56,779 nt of DNA from Pseudomonadota bacterium (GTDB taxonomy: Bacteria; Pseudomonadota; Gammaproteobacteria; Steroidobacterales; Steroidobacteraceae): NCBI GenBank assembly GCA_021808195.1, contig JAKBCE010000027.1, positions 1-56,779 on the forward strand. The letters are read 5' to 3'. A program made the translations under genes and the position numbers. Each line of letters begins with the position of its first letter. Position 1 is the stretch's first letter. The notes beneath the pieces were generated by a model, which saw nothing but the letters and a program-made list of their open reading frames with translations, did not search any database and had not been told where the DNA came from. Below, piece after piece: positions 1 through 9,840 of this stretch.

Positions 1-1058
1 ATGCGGAGATGTTCAAATACGTGGCCGACGAACTGGTGAAGGAGGCGGGCATCACCCCATTCCTGCATCGGCTGTGCGTGGCGCCCATCATCGAGAACGG
101 CATGATCCGCGGGGTGATCACCGAGAGCAAATCCGGCCGGGAAGCACTGCTCGCCGAGCGGGTGATCGATGCGACGGGTGATGCGGATCTCGCCGCACGC
201 GCCGGTGCACCGGTGCACAAGGCGCCGCGCGAGCAAATGATGGCCGCCTCGGTCATGTTCTCCATGGCCGGTGTGAACAAGACGCGCTTCCTCGAGCAGG
301 TCAAGGCCGACCCGCAACGCTATCGCGACTGGCGCGGCAACGGGGAGTGGAACATCGAGACCGATGGCAAGGAGGACGACATGTTCTCCCCCTTCCTGCG
401 TAAACCATTCAAGCGCGCCGTCGAGGAAGGGGTTATTCCGGCAAGCCTGAGCACCATTGCCGGCACGTGGGGCAGCATCACCGATCAGGGTGATCTGACG
501 TATCTCAATCTCATTCAGCTGCCGAGCGTCGATGGCACCGATGCCAACGACCTGACCGCTGCCGAGATCGAGGGACGCCGGCAGGCGATTCACGCAATCG
601 AAGCATTGAAGCGATTTATGCCAGGGTGCGAGCAGGCCAAGCTGCGCAATTTCGGAATGACACTCGGCGTGCGCGATACACGCAAAATCGACGCGCTATA
701 CAATCTCACCGCAACGGACGTGCGCGGTGAAGCGCGCTTCGATGATTCAATCGGGATCTTTCCCGAATTCATCGACGGTTATGGGCTGCTGATCATCCCG
801 ACCACGGGCCGATATTTTCACGTGCCCTACCGCGCACTCGTCCCGAAGGGCATCGGCAATCTGCTCGTCGCCGGCCGGTCCATTGGTGGCGACAAGACCT
901 CCCATGCCGCGGTGCGAAATATGATGTGCTGTGCGGTGAGCGGGCAGGGCGCAGGCGTCGCGGCAGCCGTCTCGCTGCGGCGTGCCGAATCGTTCGAGGC
1001 GGTGGATATTGGTGCGGTGCAGCAGGAGTTGCGACGTCAGGGCGCACGTATCCGGTGA
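1..1058 (+). CDS. FAD-dependent oxidoreductase, C-terminal part (gene enters from left edge)
   Basis: The reading frame is open from the first base (codons in phase with position 3) to the stop at 1056-1058, so the N-terminal part, including the Rossmann dinucleotide site, lies outside the window. About 352 residues are visible. The motif VIDATGDADLAARAG near the start and the C-terminal block VPYRALVPKGIGNLLVAGRS, followed by a G(Q)GAGVAAA stretch, are typical of the FAD-dependent oxidoreductase family PF12831. These are soluble flavoproteins of mostly unknown substrate. The stop overlaps the GTG start of the MFS transporter gene (GTGA), so the two are probably one operon and the transporter may import the substrate. 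The substrate cannot be read from the sequence. Confidence is high for the family and low for any specific reaction. Confidence 0.8.
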   Translation, partial: AEMFKYVADELVKEAGITPFLHRLCVAPIIENGMIRGVITESKSGREALLAERVIDATGDADLAARAGAPVHKAPREQMMAASVMFSMAGVNKTRFLEQVKADPQRYRDWRGNGEWNIETDGKEDDMFSPFLRKPFKRAVEEGVIPASLSTIAGTWGSITDQGDLTYLNLIQLPSVDGTDANDLTAAEIEGRRQAIHAIEALKRFMPGCEQAKLRNFGMTLGVRDTRKIDALYNLTATDVRGEARFDDSIGIFPEFIDGYGLLIIPTTGRYFHVPYRALVPKGIGNLLVAGRSIGGDKTSHAAVRNMMCCAVSGQGAGVAAAVSLRRAESFEAVDIGAVQQELRRQGARIR

Positions 1059-2395
1059 ACAGTTCCGCAAGCAGTACGGTCTTGAGCTCGTCTAACACCG
1101 CGGGCAGCGGACGCTGGTGGGTGCTGGTGCTGCTCAGTCTGGCGATTGCGGGCAGCTACTATGAATACGATGCGATCGCCCCGGTCGCGGACCTGTTGCG
1201 CCTCGAGCGCGGTTTTACACAGGCCCAACTCGGGATGCTCAATGCGGTCTTCAGTCTGCCGAATATCCTGCTTGCGCTGCTCGGCGGTGTACTGATCGAT
1301 CGACTGGGGCCGGCACGGGTGGCCGTGGTCACCGCCGGAATGTGCCTGCTTGGGGCGGTACTGACCGCGGTGGGCACCCCCTACGGGATCATGGTGACCG
1401 GCCGATTGGTCTTCGGCGTCGGCGAAGAGGCGCTGTTCATCGCGCTGCTCGCCGGGCTGGCGCAGTGGTTCTCAGCCGGCGCGGCGGCACTCGCGATGGG
1501 TCTGTTCTTTAGCGTTGCGCGCATCGGATCGTACGCCGCAGACACCTCGCCCGACTGGGGTCGAGCGATCTATGGCCGCGGCTGGCAGCTGCCGCTCGAG
1601 GTTGCCGCCGGCATCACCGCGGTGAGTTTCCTCGCTGCGCTCGCATATGGGGCGATCGACCGTCGCGCGCGCGCGCGGGGCCGGCTGCCGCCGGTGCGTC
1701 CCGCGGAACGGTTCGTGTGGTCGGACCTGGTGAGCTTCGACCTGTCTTACTGGTACATCCTCACCCTCAACGTGCTGTTTGCGGCGGTGTTTTTTCCATT
1801 CCGCAGTACGTTTGCGATCGAGTACTTCCAGGACGCCAAGGGTTTGACTCTGCAGCAGGCGGGACTCGCCAATAGCTGGGTCTTTTTGGCGGCCATTTTT
1901 GCCACACCGGTCTTCGGCTGGCTCGCTGACCGCCTGGGACACCGGTCGTTGATGATGATGCTGGCGACACTGCTGATGCCGCTGGTATTCCTGTTTCTCG
2001 GCGCCACCGACTGGAACCTTTGGATCTCGACGGCGCTGATGGGTGTGAGTTTCTCGGTAGTGCCGGCAGTCATTTGGCCGTCGACCGCAATGCTGGTCGA
2101 GCCGCGCCGGCTCGGTACGGCATTCGGGCTGATCAACCTGTTGCAGAATCTGTTGCTCGCGCTGAGCAATCTCACCGCCGGCTGGCTCGCGGAGCGCTTC
2201 CATGCGAGCGCGGCGCACCCGCGGGGCTACGAGCCGATGCTGTGGTACTTCGGTCTGCTGAGTCTGGTGGCCTTCGCCTCGGTGCTGCTGCTGTGGCAGC
2301 GTGAGCGCGGCCCGCACGGGCATGGACTCGAGCGAGCCGGAGACCTCTCAGCCCCGAGTCGGTCGCTTGACGCGGTGGATCTGGACGCGACTTGA
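1055..2395 (+). CDS. MFS transporter
   Basis: I chose the GTG at 1055, which overlaps the preceding stop by four bases (GTGA). It gives a 446-residue protein that begins with a short polar segment before the first membrane helix. Upstream in-frame codons read as basic, low-quality sequence. The protein has about twelve hydrophobic segments. A motif-A type loop occurs in each half: DRLGPAR after helix 2 and the equivalent ADRLGHRS after the central loop. This is an inner-membrane secondary transporter of the major facilitator superfamily. It is not a BCCT or BetT-type choline carrier. Overlap with the FAD oxidoreductase gene suggests coupled translation and a shared substrate, which is unknown. 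A 167-base gap separates it from the betaine genes. Confidence 0.85.
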   Translation: MNSSASSTVLSSSNTAGSGRWWVLVLLSLAIAGSYYEYDAIAPVADLLRLERGFTQAQLGMLNAVFSLPNILLALLGGVLIDRLGPARVAVVTAGMCLLGAVLTAVGTPYGIMVTGRLVFGVGEEALFIALLAGLAQWFSAGAAALAMGLFFSVARIGSYAADTSPDWGRAIYGRGWQLPLEVAAGITAVSFLAALAYGAIDRRARARGRLPPVRPAERFVWSDLVSFDLSYWYILTLNVLFAAVFFPFRSTFAIEYFQDAKGLTLQQAGLANSWVFLAAIFATPVFGWLADRLGHRSLMMMLATLLMPLVFLFLGATDWNLWISTALMGVSFSVVPAVIWPSTAMLVEPRRLGTAFGLINLLQNLLLALSNLTAGWLAERFHASAAHPRGYEPMLWYFGLLSLVAFASVLLLWQRERGPHGHGLERAGDLSAPSRSLDAVDLDAT

Positions 2396-2479
2396 CGCCG
2401 CTGTTCAGCGTCTGCAATATTCCACGGATTGAATGGATATTTAAGTCGTCAAGCAGCGTGAAGAAAGCTCCTTAGACGA

Positions 2480-2504
2480 TTGATATCGAATAGATAAATT
2501 GATT
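2480..2504. promoter_or_regulatory. Candidate operator upstream of the BetI-BetB fusion gene
   Basis: In the 167-base gap before the fusion gene there is an AT-rich island. It holds the imperfect palindrome ATTGATATCGAAT (2480-2492, centred on GATATC), and the word ATTGAT recurs at 2499-2504. BetI proteins bind palindromes containing ATTGA-type half-sites, and autoregulation of bet genes is well known, so this is the best candidate site here. The match is imperfect and there is no independent support. Confidence 0.25.
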
Positions 2505-2562
2505 TTCTGAGGGGGACTCTCGGGGCTCGGAAGACGACATTGGGTGTTCGGGAGTACGGGTT

Positions 2563-4659
2563 TTGAATAAGCAATCAAATCAACAGCGAGACGAGGCGCG
2601 CGGCGCCCCGACGACTCAGGACCTGCCGGAAGAGCAGCGGCGCAACCAGCTGATCGAAGTCACCATCGACAGTCTGGCCGAGGTCGGCTACGTCGGCACG
2701 ACGTTGGCGCAGATCGCGCGTCGCGCGGGGGTCTCACCGGGCCTGGTGGCCCATTACTTCGGTGAGAAGGATGCGCTGTTCGAGGCGACGTTCCGTACGC
2801 TCGCCCGACGAATCGCGCGACGCACGCTGATGCGCCTGCGTCTGGCTGGAACCGCCCGTGGGCGAGTGCAGGCGGTCATCGACGTCAACCTCGGTCCCGA
2901 AGAGTTCGATCAGCGTACGGGCAGCGCGTGGCTCGCATTCTGGGGGCAAGTGCCGCATGTGGCGGCGCTCGAGCGAGTGCAGCGGACCTATCAAGGGCGC
3001 ATGTTGTCCAATCTGCGCTACGACCTCGCGCAATTGCTGCCGGCGGAAGAGGCTCGCGCGCTCGCGAGCATGATTGCCGCGATGATTGACGGCGTGTGGC
3101 TGCGCGCCGCCCTATCGCGATGGCGGGAGGCCGACAGCGAGAGCGCCCGAGCCATGCTGACGGCGTTGCTCGACAGTCGCCTACACGCAGGCGCCGCCGC
3201 AACGCGCACCGACCCCGGTACCCCGGAGCAGGCCACGGTGCGCCCGAGCGGCGCGAAGCGCTTCACCACGATCAATCCGGCAACGGGCGAAGTGCTGGCG
3301 GAGCTGCGCATCGACGGACCGGCCGAGGTGGCCGCTGCCGTGGCGCGCGCGCAGCCGGCGCAACGACGCTGGGCCGCGCTCACCGGCGCCGAGCGCGGTC
3401 GGATCCTGCGTCGCGCAGCCGATCTGCTGCGTGCGCACAACGAGGAACTCGCCGAGCTTGAGACCCGCGACACCGGCAAACCCATCCAGGAGACGCGCGT
3501 CGTCGATGTCATCTCGGGCGCAGAGTGCTTCGAGTACTACGCGGGGATTGCCGCGCAGCTCTCGGGTGAGCACATCGCGCTGGGTGAACAGGCTTTCGGC
3601 TACACGCGGCGCGAACCACTCGGGGTCGTCGCGGGTATCGGCGCATGGAACTACCCGCTGCAGATTGCCTGCTGGAAGAGCGCACCGGCGCTCGCCTGCG
3701 GCAACGCGATGATATTCAAGCCAGCTGAGCTGACTCCCCTCACCGCAGTGCGGCTTCGCGATATTCTCGCCGAGGCCGGCCTGCCGGAGGGCGTATTTCA
3801 GGTCGTGCAGGGCTTTGCCGACACCGGCCGGTTGCTGACTGCGCATCCGGATATCCGCAAGGTCTCCCTAACCGGTGAGGTGGGCACGGGTAAGGCCGTC
3901 ATGGCGGACGCAGCCGCCACGCTCAAACAGGTGACGCTCGAGCTCGGCGGCAAATCGCCGCTCATCGTGTTCGACGATGCGCAGCTTGACAACGCGGTCT
4001 CGGGAGCACTGCTCGCCAATTTCTACTCGGCAGGCGAAGTCTGCTCGAACGGCACGCGAGTGTTCGTACACCGCGCGGTGATGAAGCCGTTTCTTGAGCG
4101 GCTACAGGCACGGGTACGCGCGATGCGCATCGGTGATCCGCTCGACCCCGCGACGCAGGTCGGAGCGTTGATATCCCAGGAGCACATGAACAAAGTGCTC
4201 GGCTACATCGCCCGCGGCAAAGCGGAGGGTGCACGCCTGCTGATCGGTGGGCAGCGGGTGACGACCGGTGATCTCGCCAACGGTGCATTCGTCGCCCCGA
4301 CGGTATTCGCCGGCTGCCGCGACGACATGGCGATCGTGCGAGAGGAGATCTTCGGTCCGGTGATGGCGGTGCTCGAATTCGAAGACGAGGAGGAAGTCAT
4401 TGCACGCGCCAATGGCACGCCCTTCGGACTCTCGGCAGGGGTGTTCACGAGCGATCTGAGAAGAGCACATCGCGTGATCGCACGTCTGGAGGCAGGCACC
4501 TGCTGGATCAACCACTACAACATCACCCCGATCGAGCTGCCATTTGGAGGCGTGAAGCTCTCCGGACTGGGTCGCGAGAACGGCAAGGCGGCGGTTGAGC
4601 ACTATACGCAGCTGAAGAGCGTCTACGTCGCTCTCGGGGACGTCGAGGCTCCCTATTAG
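2563..4659 (+). CDS. betI-betB: BetI-BetB fusion: TetR-family regulator joined to betaine aldehyde dehydrogenase
   Basis: This is one 698-residue reading frame. It starts with TTG at 2563, which has GGGAG at 2550-2554, eight bases upstream. Residues about 25-205 are a complete BetI-like TetR repressor, with the helix-turn-helix around 48-70 ([14 protein letters not shown]) and a BetI-like ending ([12 protein letters not shown]). Residues about 232-698 are betaine aldehyde dehydrogenase, which oxidises betaine aldehyde to glycine betaine with NAD(P)+. The active-site Cys is C494 (GEVCSNGTR), the general-base Glu is E460 (LELGGKSP) and the oxyanion Asn is N363. A linker of about 20 residues rich in Ala, Pro and Thr replaces the usual first ~20 BetB residues. 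An internal GTG at 3238 (codon 226) has GGAG nine bases upstream and could also yield separate BetB. betA follows 245 bases downstream. Confidence 0.9.
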   Translation: MNKQSNQQRDEARGAPTTQDLPEEQRRNQLIEVTIDSLAEVGYVGTTLAQIARRAGVSPGLVAHYFGEKDALFEATFRTLARRIARRTLMRLRLAGTARGRVQAVIDVNLGPEEFDQRTGSAWLAFWGQVPHVAALERVQRTYQGRMLSNLRYDLAQLLPAEEARALASMIAAMIDGVWLRAALSRWREADSESARAMLTALLDSRLHAGAAATRTDPGTPEQATVRPSGAKRFTTINPATGEVLAELRIDGPAEVAAAVARAQPAQRRWAALTGAERGRILRRAADLLRAHNEELAELETRDTGKPIQETRVVDVISGAECFEYYAGIAAQLSGEHIALGEQAFGYTRREPLGVVAGIGAWNYPLQIACWKSAPALACGNAMIFKPAELTPLTAVRLRDILAEAGLPEGVFQVVQGFADTGRLLTAHPDIRKVSLTGEVGTGKAVMADAAATLKQVTLELGGKSPLIVFDDAQLDNAVSGALLANFYSAGEVCSNGTRVFVHRAVMKPFLERLQARVRAMRIGDPLDPATQVGALISQEHMNKVLGYIARGKAEGARLLIGGQRVTTGDLANGAFVAPTVFAGCRDDMAIVREEIFGPVMAVLEFEDEEEVIARANGTPFGLSAGVFTSDLRRAHRVIARLEAGTCWINHYNITPIELPFGGVKLSGLGRENGKAAVEHYTQLKSVYVALGDVEAPY

Positions 4660-4904
4660 CGCAGCGCTCCGACGGTATGGCGAATGAGCCGCAACATCTC
4701 GATGGCAACTCGGTCGGTACGAGATGTTTTTGTGCTACCACGGCCGCTGCGCACGACGCGGCGGCCTGTGCGGGCGGTGACTTGACGGTTTACGGTTGAG
4801 CGTTTGGCGGATTGCACAGAGTCCGTTGTCCGTGCCGGCAGGCGGGCAGGGGATGCCTTGATGGACTGTCGGCTGCGACCATCTCCGCATACAGGACCAG
4901 TACG

Positions 4905-6566
4905 ATGAGCGAAGAGAGTTTTGATTACGTGATCGTTGGGGCCGGCTCGGCCGGCTGTGTACTCGCCGATCGGCTGAGCGAAAGCGGCGCCGATTCCGTG
5001 CTCCTGCTGGAGTTCGGCGGGTCGGACCGCTCGGTGTACATTCAGATGCCCGCCGCGCTGTCGATCCCGATGAACATGCAGAAGTACAACTGGTTCTTCT
5101 ACACCGAGCCGGAGCCGCACCTCGGCGGACGCCGGATGCATACCCCGCGCGGCAAGGTGCTCGGCGGCTCATCTTCCATCAATGGTCTGGTCTACGTGCG
5201 CGGCAATCCGCTCGATTTCGAGCGCTGGCAGGAGGAGGGGGCGGCCGGCTGGGCCTATCGGGACGTGCTGCCGTACTTCAAACGCGCCGAGCGCCGAGCG
5301 GGCGGTGGTGATCGGTATCGGGGCGCCGATGGCAAGCTGTGTACGCGCCAGGGATTGCTCACCAATCCGCTGAACGATGCGTGGCTCGAGGCCGGTCGGC
5401 AGGCCGGCTATCCGGTCACGGCCGACATGAACGGCTACCAGCAGGAAGGCCTCGGTCGGATGGACATGACCGTCTGCGGTGGCCGGCGTGCCAGTGCCGC
5501 GAACGTGTATCTGCGGCCCGCAATGGGCCGCGCCAACCTGGCGGTGCGCACGCAGGCGCTCGCAAGCCGTATCGTGTTCGAGGGGCGTCGTGCCGTGGGT
5601 GTGGCCTACCTGCGTGGCAATCAGGAGCACATCGTGCGTGCCCGCCGTGAGGTCATCGTCAGCTGCGGACCGATCAATTCGCCGCACCTGCTGCAGCTCT
5701 CGGGCGTGGGCCCGGCGGGTGAGCTGAAGCAGCACGGCATTGCGGTGGTGCATGACTTGCCGGGAGTCGGTCAGAATCTGCAGGATCACCTGGAGTTCTA
5801 CTTCCAAGTCGCCTGCACCCAGCCGATCACGCTCTATTCCTACCTCAGCTGGTGGCGCAAGGCGATGATCGGGGCGCGCTGGCTGCTCAGCAAAGATGGC
5901 CTGGGCGTTAGCAATCATTTCGAGACCGGCGGGTTCATCCGCAGCCGCGCCGGCATACGCTATCCGAACATTCAGTACCACTTCCTGCCGATGGCGGTGA
6001 GCTACGACGGCAGTTCGCTCGCCAACGAGCACGGCTTTCAGGCGCATGTCGGACCCATGCGCTCGCAAAGTCGCGGCAAGATCTGGCTCACCTCGGCCGA
6101 TCCACGCGCGAAGCCAAAAGTGTTGTTTAATTACCTCTCGCAGCCGCAGGACTGGGAGGAAATGCGGGCTTGCGTGCACCTGACGCGGGAGATCTTCGCC
6201 CAGCCGGCGTTCGAGCCGTACCGGGGTCGGGAAATTCAGCCCGGGGAGCACGTGCGCTCGGATGCCGAGATCGACGAGTTCGTCCGCCAGCACGTCGAGA
6301 GCGCGTACCATCCCTCGTGCACCTGCCGGATGGGAAACCCCACCGACCCGGCGTCGGTCGTGGATCCGCAGGCACGCGTCATCGGAATCGAGGGGCTGCG
6401 GGTCGTCGATTCCTCGATCATGCCCTCGATCACGACCGGCAACCTCAATGCCCCGACGATCATGCTTGCCGAGAAGGCCGCCGACCATATCCGGGGGCGT
6501 ACGCCGCTTACACCGGATGACGCGCCTTATTACGTGGCAGAAAACTGGCAAAGCTCGCAGCGCTGA
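4905..6566 (+). CDS. betA: Choline dehydrogenase (GMC oxidoreductase)
   Basis: The ATG at 4905 has AGGA at 4893-4896 upstream and gives a 553-residue protein, the normal BetA length. It begins directly with the FAD-binding motif VGAGSAGCVLADRL. The GMC signature GKVLGGSSSINGLVY and the active-site region AYHPSCTCRMG (His469) are present, as is the second conserved catalytic region NLNAPTIM. BetA is a membrane-associated flavoprotein that oxidises choline to betaine aldehyde and passes electrons to the respiratory chain. Its product is the substrate of the dehydrogenase half of the preceding fusion protein. Other GMC alcohol dehydrogenases look similar, but the position after BetB makes choline the likely substrate. 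Confidence 0.88.
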   Translation: MSEESFDYVIVGAGSAGCVLADRLSESGADSVLLLEFGGSDRSVYIQMPAALSIPMNMQKYNWFFYTEPEPHLGGRRMHTPRGKVLGGSSSINGLVYVRGNPLDFERWQEEGAAGWAYRDVLPYFKRAERRAGGGDRYRGADGKLCTRQGLLTNPLNDAWLEAGRQAGYPVTADMNGYQQEGLGRMDMTVCGGRRASAANVYLRPAMGRANLAVRTQALASRIVFEGRRAVGVAYLRGNQEHIVRARREVIVSCGPINSPHLLQLSGVGPAGELKQHGIAVVHDLPGVGQNLQDHLEFYFQVACTQPITLYSYLSWWRKAMIGARWLLSKDGLGVSNHFETGGFIRSRAGIRYPNIQYHFLPMAVSYDGSSLANEHGFQAHVGPMRSQSRGKIWLTSADPRAKPKVLFNYLSQPQDWEEMRACVHLTREIFAQPAFEPYRGREIQPGEHVRSDAEIDEFVRQHVESAYHPSCTCRMGNPTDPASVVDPQARVIGIEGLRVVDSSIMPSITTGNLNAPTIMLAEKAADHIRGRTPLTPDDAPYYVAENWQSSQR

Positions 6567-6868
6567 TACCCCCGCCTCGCGCAGACCGCTGGTTCGCATG
6601 GGGATCACTTGGCGTGCCGGGCAATCCGAGGCTCGTGGGCGGTGAACGGACTGCGCCGCCGAGCAGCAGCGGGGGCTGCTAGGCTATGCTGAGTGGTCAA
6701 ATGACCGGATGCGCCCGGAGCGGCGCGCCGGTGCAGGTGGCGGTCGCGGCAGAGCAGGGCAGGAGCCGCGGGTGCCGGGGGCAAGGTGCGCAGCTCGTGC
6801 GCGCAAACAGATTCGGCTGAAATCGAGCGGGGCGCTCGATAGTTCACCATTGGCGGGGGGAGAGCAGC
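6567..6868. other. Gap between betA and glpK, probable glycerol-gene promoter region
   Basis: These 302 bases hold no convincing gene. Two inverted repeats stand out. GGTCA-AA-TGACC lies at 6695-6706, and the perfect ATCGAGCG-GGG-CGCTCGAT lies at 6822-6840. No clear terminator for betA was seen. Confidence 0.5.
6822..6840. promoter_or_regulatory. Perfect 8-bp inverted repeat just upstream of glpK
   Basis: ATCGAGCG and CGCTCGAT flank a three-base GGG centre. The repeat ends 28 bases before the glpK start codon, a position suited to a repressor operator or a 5'-leader hairpin. GlpR is the usual regulator of glpFK, but no glpR gene lies in the window and the repeat does not clearly match the enterobacterial GlpR consensus. 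Confidence 0.35.
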
Positions 6869-8368
6869 ATGTCGCAATACATCGGCGCGATCGACCAGGG
6901 TACCACCAGCACCCGCTTTATCGTGTTTGATCAGAGTGGAAGCATCGTCTCTTTGGCGCAGAAGGAACATCGGCAGATCTACCCGCAGCCCGGCTGGGTG
7001 GAACACGATCCGATGGAGATCATCGGCAATACTCATGAAGTGATCAGTGCAGCCCTGGCCAGCTCGGGTCTGCGCGCAGGCGATATCGCCGCGATTGGCA
7101 TCACCAATCAGCGTGAAACCACGCTGCTGTGGGATAAGACGACCGGCAAGCCGCTCTGCAATGCCTTGGTCTGGATGGATACGCGCACCGCACAGTTGGC
7201 GGCGAGCTTTAGCCGGGATGGCGGACAGGATCGCTTTCGCGCCGCAACCGGACTGCCGGTGACGACCTACTTCTCGAGCTTGAAGCTGCGTTGGATCCTC
7301 GACAATGTGCCCGGCGCTCTGCAGATGACGCAGTCCGGGCAGGCCCTGTTCGGAACCGTCGACAGCTGGCTCAGCTGGAATCTGACCGGTGGCGCCGCGG
7401 GCGGTGAACACATCATCGATGTGACCAACGCGAGCCGTACGCAGCTGATGAATCTCGCCACCTGCCAGTGGGATGAGGAGTTGCTCGGTGCGTTCGGTAT
7501 TCCGCGCGCCTGTCTGCCGCGCATCGTCTCCTCCGCACAGGTCTACGGACAGATGGCTGGCGGACCTCTGCAGGGCGTCAAGATCGCCGGTATTCTCGGT
7601 GACCAGCAGGCCGCCCTGGTCGGGCAGACCTGCTTCGCTGCGGGCGAGGCGAAGAACACGTACGGCACGGGCTGCTTTTTGCTGTTGAACACCGGAACGG
7701 CACCGGTGCAATCCAAGGCGGGACTACTGACAACGCTCGCCTACCGCTTCGGCGATCAGGCGCCGCATTACGCGCTCGAGGGCGCGATCGCCATCACCGG
7801 CGCGCTGGTGCAGTGGTTGCGCGACAATATGAAGATGTTCGATGCGGCCCCGCAGATCGAGGCGCTAGCGAGCAGCGTCGAGGACAATGGCGATGTGTAC
7901 ATCGTACCGGCGTTCTCGGGACTGTACGCTCCGTATTGGCGAGATGATGCCCGGGGTGTGATCGCGGGTCTCACGCGCTATGCAACTCGTGCACACATTG
8001 CGCGTGCGGCGCTCGAATCGACCGCCTATCAGGTGCGTGATGTGGTCGAAGCGATGCAGTCCGACAGCGGCATTGCACTGTCGAGCCTGAAAACCGATGG
8101 CGGCATGGTCGCCAATGGGCTGCTGATGCAGTTCCAGGCGGACATCCTCAATGCGCCGGTCATACGGCCCAAGGTGTCGGAGACCACGGCGCTCGGTGCG
8201 GCCTATGCAGCAGGTCTTGCGGTTGGAGTCTGGCGCGGCACCGATGAGCTGCGTGCGAACTGGGCGGTCGATCGAACTTGGACGCCAAACATGAGCGAAA
8301 CTCAGCGAGACCGCTACTACAAGAATTGGAAAAAGGCGGTGACGCGCTCGTTCGGCTGGGTCGATTGA
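6869..8368 (+). CDS. glpK: Glycerol kinase
   Basis: The ATG at 6869 follows a strong GGGGGAGAG ribosome-binding site. The 499-residue product has the usual GlpK length. It starts with the FGGY-kinase motif [10 protein letters not shown] (phosphate loop) and contains [20 protein letters not shown], the second nucleotide-binding region [14 protein letters not shown] and [16 protein letters not shown], all hallmarks of glycerol kinase. It phosphorylates cytoplasmic glycerol to glycerol-3-phosphate with ATP and so traps glycerol entering through the facilitator encoded 66 bases downstream. The next enzyme, GlpD, is encoded 11.6 kb away on the same strand. The substrate assignment is firm. Confidence 0.96.
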   Translation: MSQYIGAIDQGTTSTRFIVFDQSGSIVSLAQKEHRQIYPQPGWVEHDPMEIIGNTHEVISAALASSGLRAGDIAAIGITNQRETTLLWDKTTGKPLCNALVWMDTRTAQLAASFSRDGGQDRFRAATGLPVTTYFSSLKLRWILDNVPGALQMTQSGQALFGTVDSWLSWNLTGGAAGGEHIIDVTNASRTQLMNLATCQWDEELLGAFGIPRACLPRIVSSAQVYGQMAGGPLQGVKIAGILGDQQAALVGQTCFAAGEAKNTYGTGCFLLLNTGTAPVQSKAGLLTTLAYRFGDQAPHYALEGAIAITGALVQWLRDNMKMFDAAPQIEALASSVEDNGDVYIVPAFSGLYAPYWRDDARGVIAGLTRYATRAHIARAALESTAYQVRDVVEAMQSDSGIALSSLKTDGGMVANGLLMQFQADILNAPVIRPKVSETTALGAAYAAGLAVGVWRGTDELRANWAVDRTWTPNMSETQRDRYYKNWKKAVTRSFGWVD

Positions 8369-8434
8369 GACAGATCGGGCCGTTTACTGTACTGACACAC
8401 TAGATCGAACGAGAACGAGCAGGAGACCAGTCTC

Positions 8435-9343
8435 ATGGCGGTCAAGATGGGGGTCAAGACGGGTTGGCGGGCGCGCAGCATCTGGAGCGAATGGCTCGCT
8501 GAGTTCTTCGGCACGTTCGTGCTGCTGGCATTCGGCGCCGGCGTGGTGGCGGTCGCCGTGGTCGGCCTGACGCAGTCGGGCCGGACCTCGGCCATCTTCG
8601 CCGGTGCGGGCGGATGGCTGCTGATCACCTGGGGATGGGCGATGGCGGTCACGATGGCCGTGTATGTCGCTGGCGGCGTGAGCGGCGCGCACCTGAATCC
8701 CGCGGTAACCTTCGCGTTTGCGGTCAAGGGAGATTTCCCCTGGGCCAAAGTGCTGCCGTACTGGCTGGCACAGGTGGCCGGTGCATTCGCCGGCGCCGCG
8801 CTCGTCTACGCCGATTATTACCCGGCAATCAACATGTGGAATGCCGGGCATCAGGTGCTCTCACGAGCTGCCGCGGGGGGCATGACGACCTTCAGCATCT
8901 TCGCCACGTTTCCCGCACGGTACTATGGGGCGAGTCTGCTCGGCCCATTGTTCGACCAAGTCATCGGTACCTTCTTTTTGGTCCTGTTCGTGCAAGCCAT
9001 CATCGACGCCAAGAACGTGGGTGTAAAAGCGAATCTCGGGCCGTTTATCGTCGGACTCGCGGTGGCAGCGATCGGCATGTCTTTTGGCACCGGTGCAGGT
9101 TACGCGATTAACCCGGCACGTGATTTCGGGCCTCGACTTTTCTGCTGGCTGATGGGTTGGGGCGCCAATGCATTTCCCGGACCGCATGGCTACTGGTGGG
9201 TACCGGTGATCGGCCCACTAGTCGGCGGTGCGCTGGCGGTGGTGGGCTACAAGCTGTTCATCGCTGAGACGCTCGCGGCAAAACTCGCTGCGGCGCCGGT
9301 GGACGGACCCGCCGCCCTGGGCGAGGCGGACGGTATCGAGTAA
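8435..9343 (+). CDS. glpF: Aquaglyceroporin (glycerol facilitator)
   Basis: The ATG at 8435 has AGGAG upstream and gives 302 residues with six hydrophobic helices. Both channel half-helices carry the NPA motif: GAHLNPAVTFAFA in the first half and AINPARDFGPR in the second. The Asp directly after NPAR is the residue that separates glycerol facilitators from water-only aquaporins. The protein sits in the inner membrane and lets glycerol and similar small polyols diffuse in. It forms an operon with glpK, in the order kinase-facilitator rather than the enterobacterial facilitator-kinase. The last ~25 residues are a hydrophilic tail rich in Ala and Pro. Confidence 0.93.
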   Translation: MAVKMGVKTGWRARSIWSEWLAEFFGTFVLLAFGAGVVAVAVVGLTQSGRTSAIFAGAGGWLLITWGWAMAVTMAVYVAGGVSGAHLNPAVTFAFAVKGDFPWAKVLPYWLAQVAGAFAGAALVYADYYPAINMWNAGHQVLSRAAAGGMTTFSIFATFPARYYGASLLGPLFDQVIGTFFLVLFVQAIIDAKNVGVKANLGPFIVGLAVAAIGMSFGTGAGYAINPARDFGPRLFCWLMGWGANAFPGPHGYWWVPVIGPLVGGALAVVGYKLFIAETLAAKLAAAPVDGPAALGEADGIE

Positions 9344-9780
9344 CAGAGCGGATCGCGACTGTTCCGTCGACAAGCCGGCGCATGGCGTAAGCCCGAGCCG
9401 GCCGGCCGCCACGACTGGCGGGGGAGAGGCCCGCACCCGTGGAATCTCAAGCTTCACGGCGTGCTCGAAAGTCGGCAGATCCCGCACGAGGTGCCGTAGC
9501 GTATCGCGCAATGCCGGCGCTTCGTACCCGCATTCGCTGCAATGTGCCGCGGTCGGGTGAGATCCCGGCGCAGCCTCAGCGCGCACCAGCTGCCCGCGGC
9601 ACGGCACGCCTCGCGCCGCCGGCATAGCGCCTACCCATACCACCCGCCGAGGGCGGAAATTTTCTCTTCTGGGACCCCGTCGGCCCTGTTGCGTTCTTGG
9701 TGCCAGGTAACACCGAGTGGACAGCGGTCGCGGCGCGCCTGACCCCCGCGTCCTGCCATCCCGAAAGCGAGAGAAGAACC
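9344..9780. other. Gene-free stretch between glpF and the receptor terminator
   Basis: About 437 bases with no reading frame I can defend. A minus-strand frame across 9218-9643 contains a Cys-x-x-Cys pair, but it overlaps the 3' end of glpF and shows no family features. No promoter is needed here, because glpF and the receptor gene converge. Confidence 0.4.
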
Positions 9781-9823
9781 AAAAAAATAAGGGCTCCGGG
9801 CGGCATAAGCCGGCCGGAGCCCT
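9781..9823 (-). terminator. Rho-independent terminator of the TonB-dependent receptor gene
   Basis: On the minus strand AGGGCTCCGG (complement of 9814-9823) and CCGGAGCCCT (complement of 9790-9799) form a 10-bp GC-rich stem. It is followed by a T-rich run (complement of the A7 at 9781-9787). It lies 18 bases after the receptor stop codon and is the clearest classical terminator in the window. Confidence 0.9.
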
Positions 9824-9840
9824 GAACTCAACTCAGCGGC

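Noticed and set aside
1055..2395. MFS gene next to betIB as a choline transporter
   Set aside because: It has MFS motifs and no BCCT features, and it overlaps the FAD oxidoreductase gene rather than the bet genes.
9218..9643. Minus-strand frame with a Cys-x-x-Cys pair (HCSECGYE)
   Set aside because: It overlaps glpF, lacks the rest of any zinc-ribbon family and has no supporting ribosome-binding site.
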